From positions 5,399,728 to 5,463,727 of the forward strand of contig RPFO01000050.1 in NCBI GenBank assembly GCA_009746045.1: a DNA stretch of 64,000 nucleotides. The letters are read 5' to 3'. Positions within the stretch are counted from its first letter, which is position 1. Each line of letters opens with the position of its first letter. This DNA comes from Mesostigma viride (lineage: Eukaryota > Streptophyta > Mesostigmatophyceae > Mesostigmatales > Mesostigmataceae). Made by a program: the position numbers and the translations under genes. Shown here in pieces: positions 62,526 through 64,000 of the stretch. A model generated the notes under the pieces. That model was not told where the DNA came from and searched no databases. It saw only the letters and a list, made by a program, of their open reading frames with translations.

Positions 62526-63218
62526 TGTAACGAACCCATCCGGGTCGTGCGAAAGATCCTATGTTAGGGTGGTTAATATGGAAATCTGGGTCAACCGCTC
62601 ACCACTCTCCGGGAGTGGTATTAACGGAGCAGTTGCGGCATTTACACTGCTACGGCTCACGGTGATTAATATTGCATTAATCTACACAACCCACATTCAG
62701 GATAGAGCCACCAAATGCAGTTGGAATTATGCCCCAGGTTCAGACAGGTGATAACACACACTTTATTCCGAACCAAGAGGACGAGACTCTCGTCCTCGGA
62801 CCAATTTCACCTAGGTCTGCCACCAAGCTGGCAAGGGGCGCCGACATGGCGCCGACCTTCCAGCGAATTCCAAAGCATGCAGTCCACACAAGATCCTCGG
62901 GTCGACATCGACCCCCGCCAGCTGGCTACAGAATCCACGCATGAGTACAATATCTCAACCAGCTGTAAAGTACGCAGCGCGGCGCGAATGCACCGGCCTA
63001 CTAGCTCTAGAAGATCTCGAACATCAACCTATGTAGGCCCAAAATAACCGGTCCGAATCACACAAACTATCATAGTTCCATACAAAAATCCTGACCAAGG
63101 GACAATTCCCAAATTAAGTCCCGAAATGAATCCCAAAGTCCTACGGACTATGACAACAAGCCAAAATACATAATTTATTCCATTGTTGCGCCCGTTCCAA
63201 AGGGTCGGGTTCGCAACA
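62526..63218 (-). repeat. 5' LTR of Gypsy-B
   Basis: 693 bp, direct repeat of 51683-52371 plus a 4-bp insertion at 63030-63035. The outer side abuts the target duplication gttga (63219-63223). Confidence 0.95.
63030..63035. other. TATGTA excision-footprint-like insertion in Gypsy-B LTR
   Basis: This LTR reads acctaTGTAggccc where the other reads acctaggccc (52182-52192): a TA became TATGTA. Because both LTRs are identical at insertion, the change arose afterwards in this copy. Confidence 0.65.
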
Positions 63219-63223
63219 GTTGA

Positions 63224-64000
63224 TCTGTGCTCTGGATAAGGGCATATGTGGCAGGCTGAAGGACCTACGAGAGGGGATCTGGACAATCTAGCCTAAGAAT
63301 AACATTACGTTGTTTGCTGGATTTGCTTCAGATATGTATCCCTTGGTCCTTGCCACTAGAGATGTTAGTGCTTATCACGACATGTCCCAAGTTGAGAGGC
63401 ATGTGGGCGTGGTTTGTTAGCTGCCACCTGTGGGCCCTATCATTGATGATGCACAGCAGAATGCCTGATGAGGTGCTAAGGATGAGAAGCCTCGATCGTC
63501 ATAGCCCAGTTGGTGGAGAGTACCCCTGATCTGATTTTGTCTGGGATTGACTTTGCCCAGCCTAACACCTTGGAGATCTTTGTTGACAGTTCCATGGATG
63601 CTCGCCAGGTCACTAAGGTCAGGGGGAGATCTGCTGCTCTGTTTGCTTTTTATCAGAGCAGGGCAAGTTTGTTCAGCTGGTACAGCAGACTGCAGAAGAG
63701 GGTCTGTATCAGTTCAGATGTGGCAGAATGCAGGGCCATATGCGAGGGGATCCAGTCCAGCTTGTACATAAAGGAGTTAATGCTGGAGCTGGCTTCAGTT
63801 ACCCCTTGGTCCTTGCAGATGGAGACGTTAGTGCTATAACAGACAGCATGGGTATGGTCCAGTTTGTTCACAAGCAACTGGCCAGGAGCCGGGATCTGGA
63901 TTATTTGTTGCTGAAGGAGTTGGCCAGTTTGGTTGACTTGAAGCATATCCCTGGCGAGGAGAACCCTGCTGATGCATTGACCAAGCTGCCACACAAGGCC
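63224..64000 (+). pseudogene. pol: Copia-P RT end and RNase H, runs off right edge
   Basis: Plus-strand homologue of Copia-M 33900-34560: LRGMWAWF near 63390, HSRMPDEVL near 63450, then, in the next frame, ESTPDLILSGIDFAQPNTL, FVDSSMDARQV, VCISSDVAECRAI and later TDSMGMVQFVHKQ and IPGEENPADALTKL. Frames change near 63490 and 63835. Similarity to Copia-M is very high, unlike the decayed upstream part of Copia-P. Confidence 0.85.

Larger units (their letters stand above)
51683..63218 (-). mobile_element. Gypsy-B: complete chromodomain Ty3/gypsy element with two extra ORFs
   Basis: 11.5 kb on the minus strand with 5-bp duplication gttga at 51678-51682 and 63219-63223. LTRs run TGTTGCGAACC to GGTTCGTTACA on the element strand. 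Order: 5' LTR (62526-63218), PBS-like site, leader ORF (61536-61889), gag (59141-61351), pol with chromodomain (54900-59141), a third ORF (52652-54820), purine tract, 3' LTR (51683-52371). Gag, pol and the leader ORF look intact. The LTR length difference is explained by one 4-bp footprint, which suggests recent insertion. Confidence 0.94.
30924..64000 (+). mobile_element. Copia-P: plus-strand copia-like element, degenerate, hosting three insertions
   Basis: 5' LTR at 30924-31621, leader to 32366. The sequence resumes at 42949 after Copia-M, runs to 46409, resumes briefly at 51587-51682, then at 63224-64000. Homology to Copia-M is visible at the LTR, at 44600-44990 (region before and at the retropepsin-like domain) and at 63380-64000 (RNase H). 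I do not see its gag, integrase core or RT, so it looks internally deleted or decayed. Its 3' LTR would be beyond the right edge. Confidence 0.8.

Overview
The window is eukaryotic and holds almost nothing but transposable elements and satellite DNA. I found no host housekeeping gene, rRNA or tRNA. LTR retrotransposons with chromodomains, Ty1/copia-like elements, non-LTR elements, and TTAA- and TA-flanked DNA elements fit a large, repeat-rich genome. PBS-like sites starting TGGTATC, and two adjacent TTTAGGG units near 49,120, are compatible with a green-algal or plant-lineage host. This placement is weak and is inference.

Layout. 1-3936: 5' half of a minus-strand copia-like element (Copia-N) running off the left edge. 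4154-7680: long ACGC/ACGG and GGAT microsatellites flanking a decayed L1-type ORF1. 7681-10437: no gene seen. From 10438 onward is one nested stack. The base is a plus-strand Ty3/gypsy element (Gypsy-A). Its 5' LTR is split by a tandem LTR-gag-LTR-gag-LTR array (10672-17965), which itself carries a TTAA-flanked element (14651-16350). Its leader holds a non-LTR retrotransposon (about 19434-26040). Its pol is cut at 30924 by a plus-strand copia element (Copia-P) that continues past the right edge. Copia-P in turn contains a minus-strand copia element (Copia-M, 32367-42939, itself interrupted at 36645-39150), a 5.2 kb TA-flanked element built largely of satellites (46410-51584), and a minus-strand chromodomain gypsy element (Gypsy-B, 51683-63218). 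Most insertions have matching target-site duplications that I could read directly.

Most notable content. (1) Both gypsy elements carry, upstream of gag, a small ORF resembling the RNase H1 hybrid-binding / caulimovirus viroplasmin domain. (2) The non-LTR element combines PHD, RING and C2H2 fingers with a reverse transcriptase and a restriction-like endonuclease, preceded by 231-bp tandem monomers. (3) The copia elements have an extra ORF before gag, a single in-frame UGA between gag and pol, and a retropepsin-like domain (D-T-N instead of D-T-G) placed between integrase and reverse transcriptase. (4) Gypsy-B has a large ORF of unknown function between pol and the 3' LTR. (5) Two TATGTA four-base insertions look like Tc1-family excision scars.

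How the genes act together: in Gypsy-B, gag (particle), pol (protease, RT, RNase H, integrase, chromodomain), the leader ORF and the third ORF lie on one strand between LTRs that differ, in the parts I compared, by one 4-bp footprint; it looks recently inserted and potentially intact. Copia-M and the non-LTR element are recent but carry frameshifts, some at G runs and possibly assembly errors. The tandem gag-only array, the TTAA element and the TA element encode no transposase or RT and would depend on partners elsewhere.
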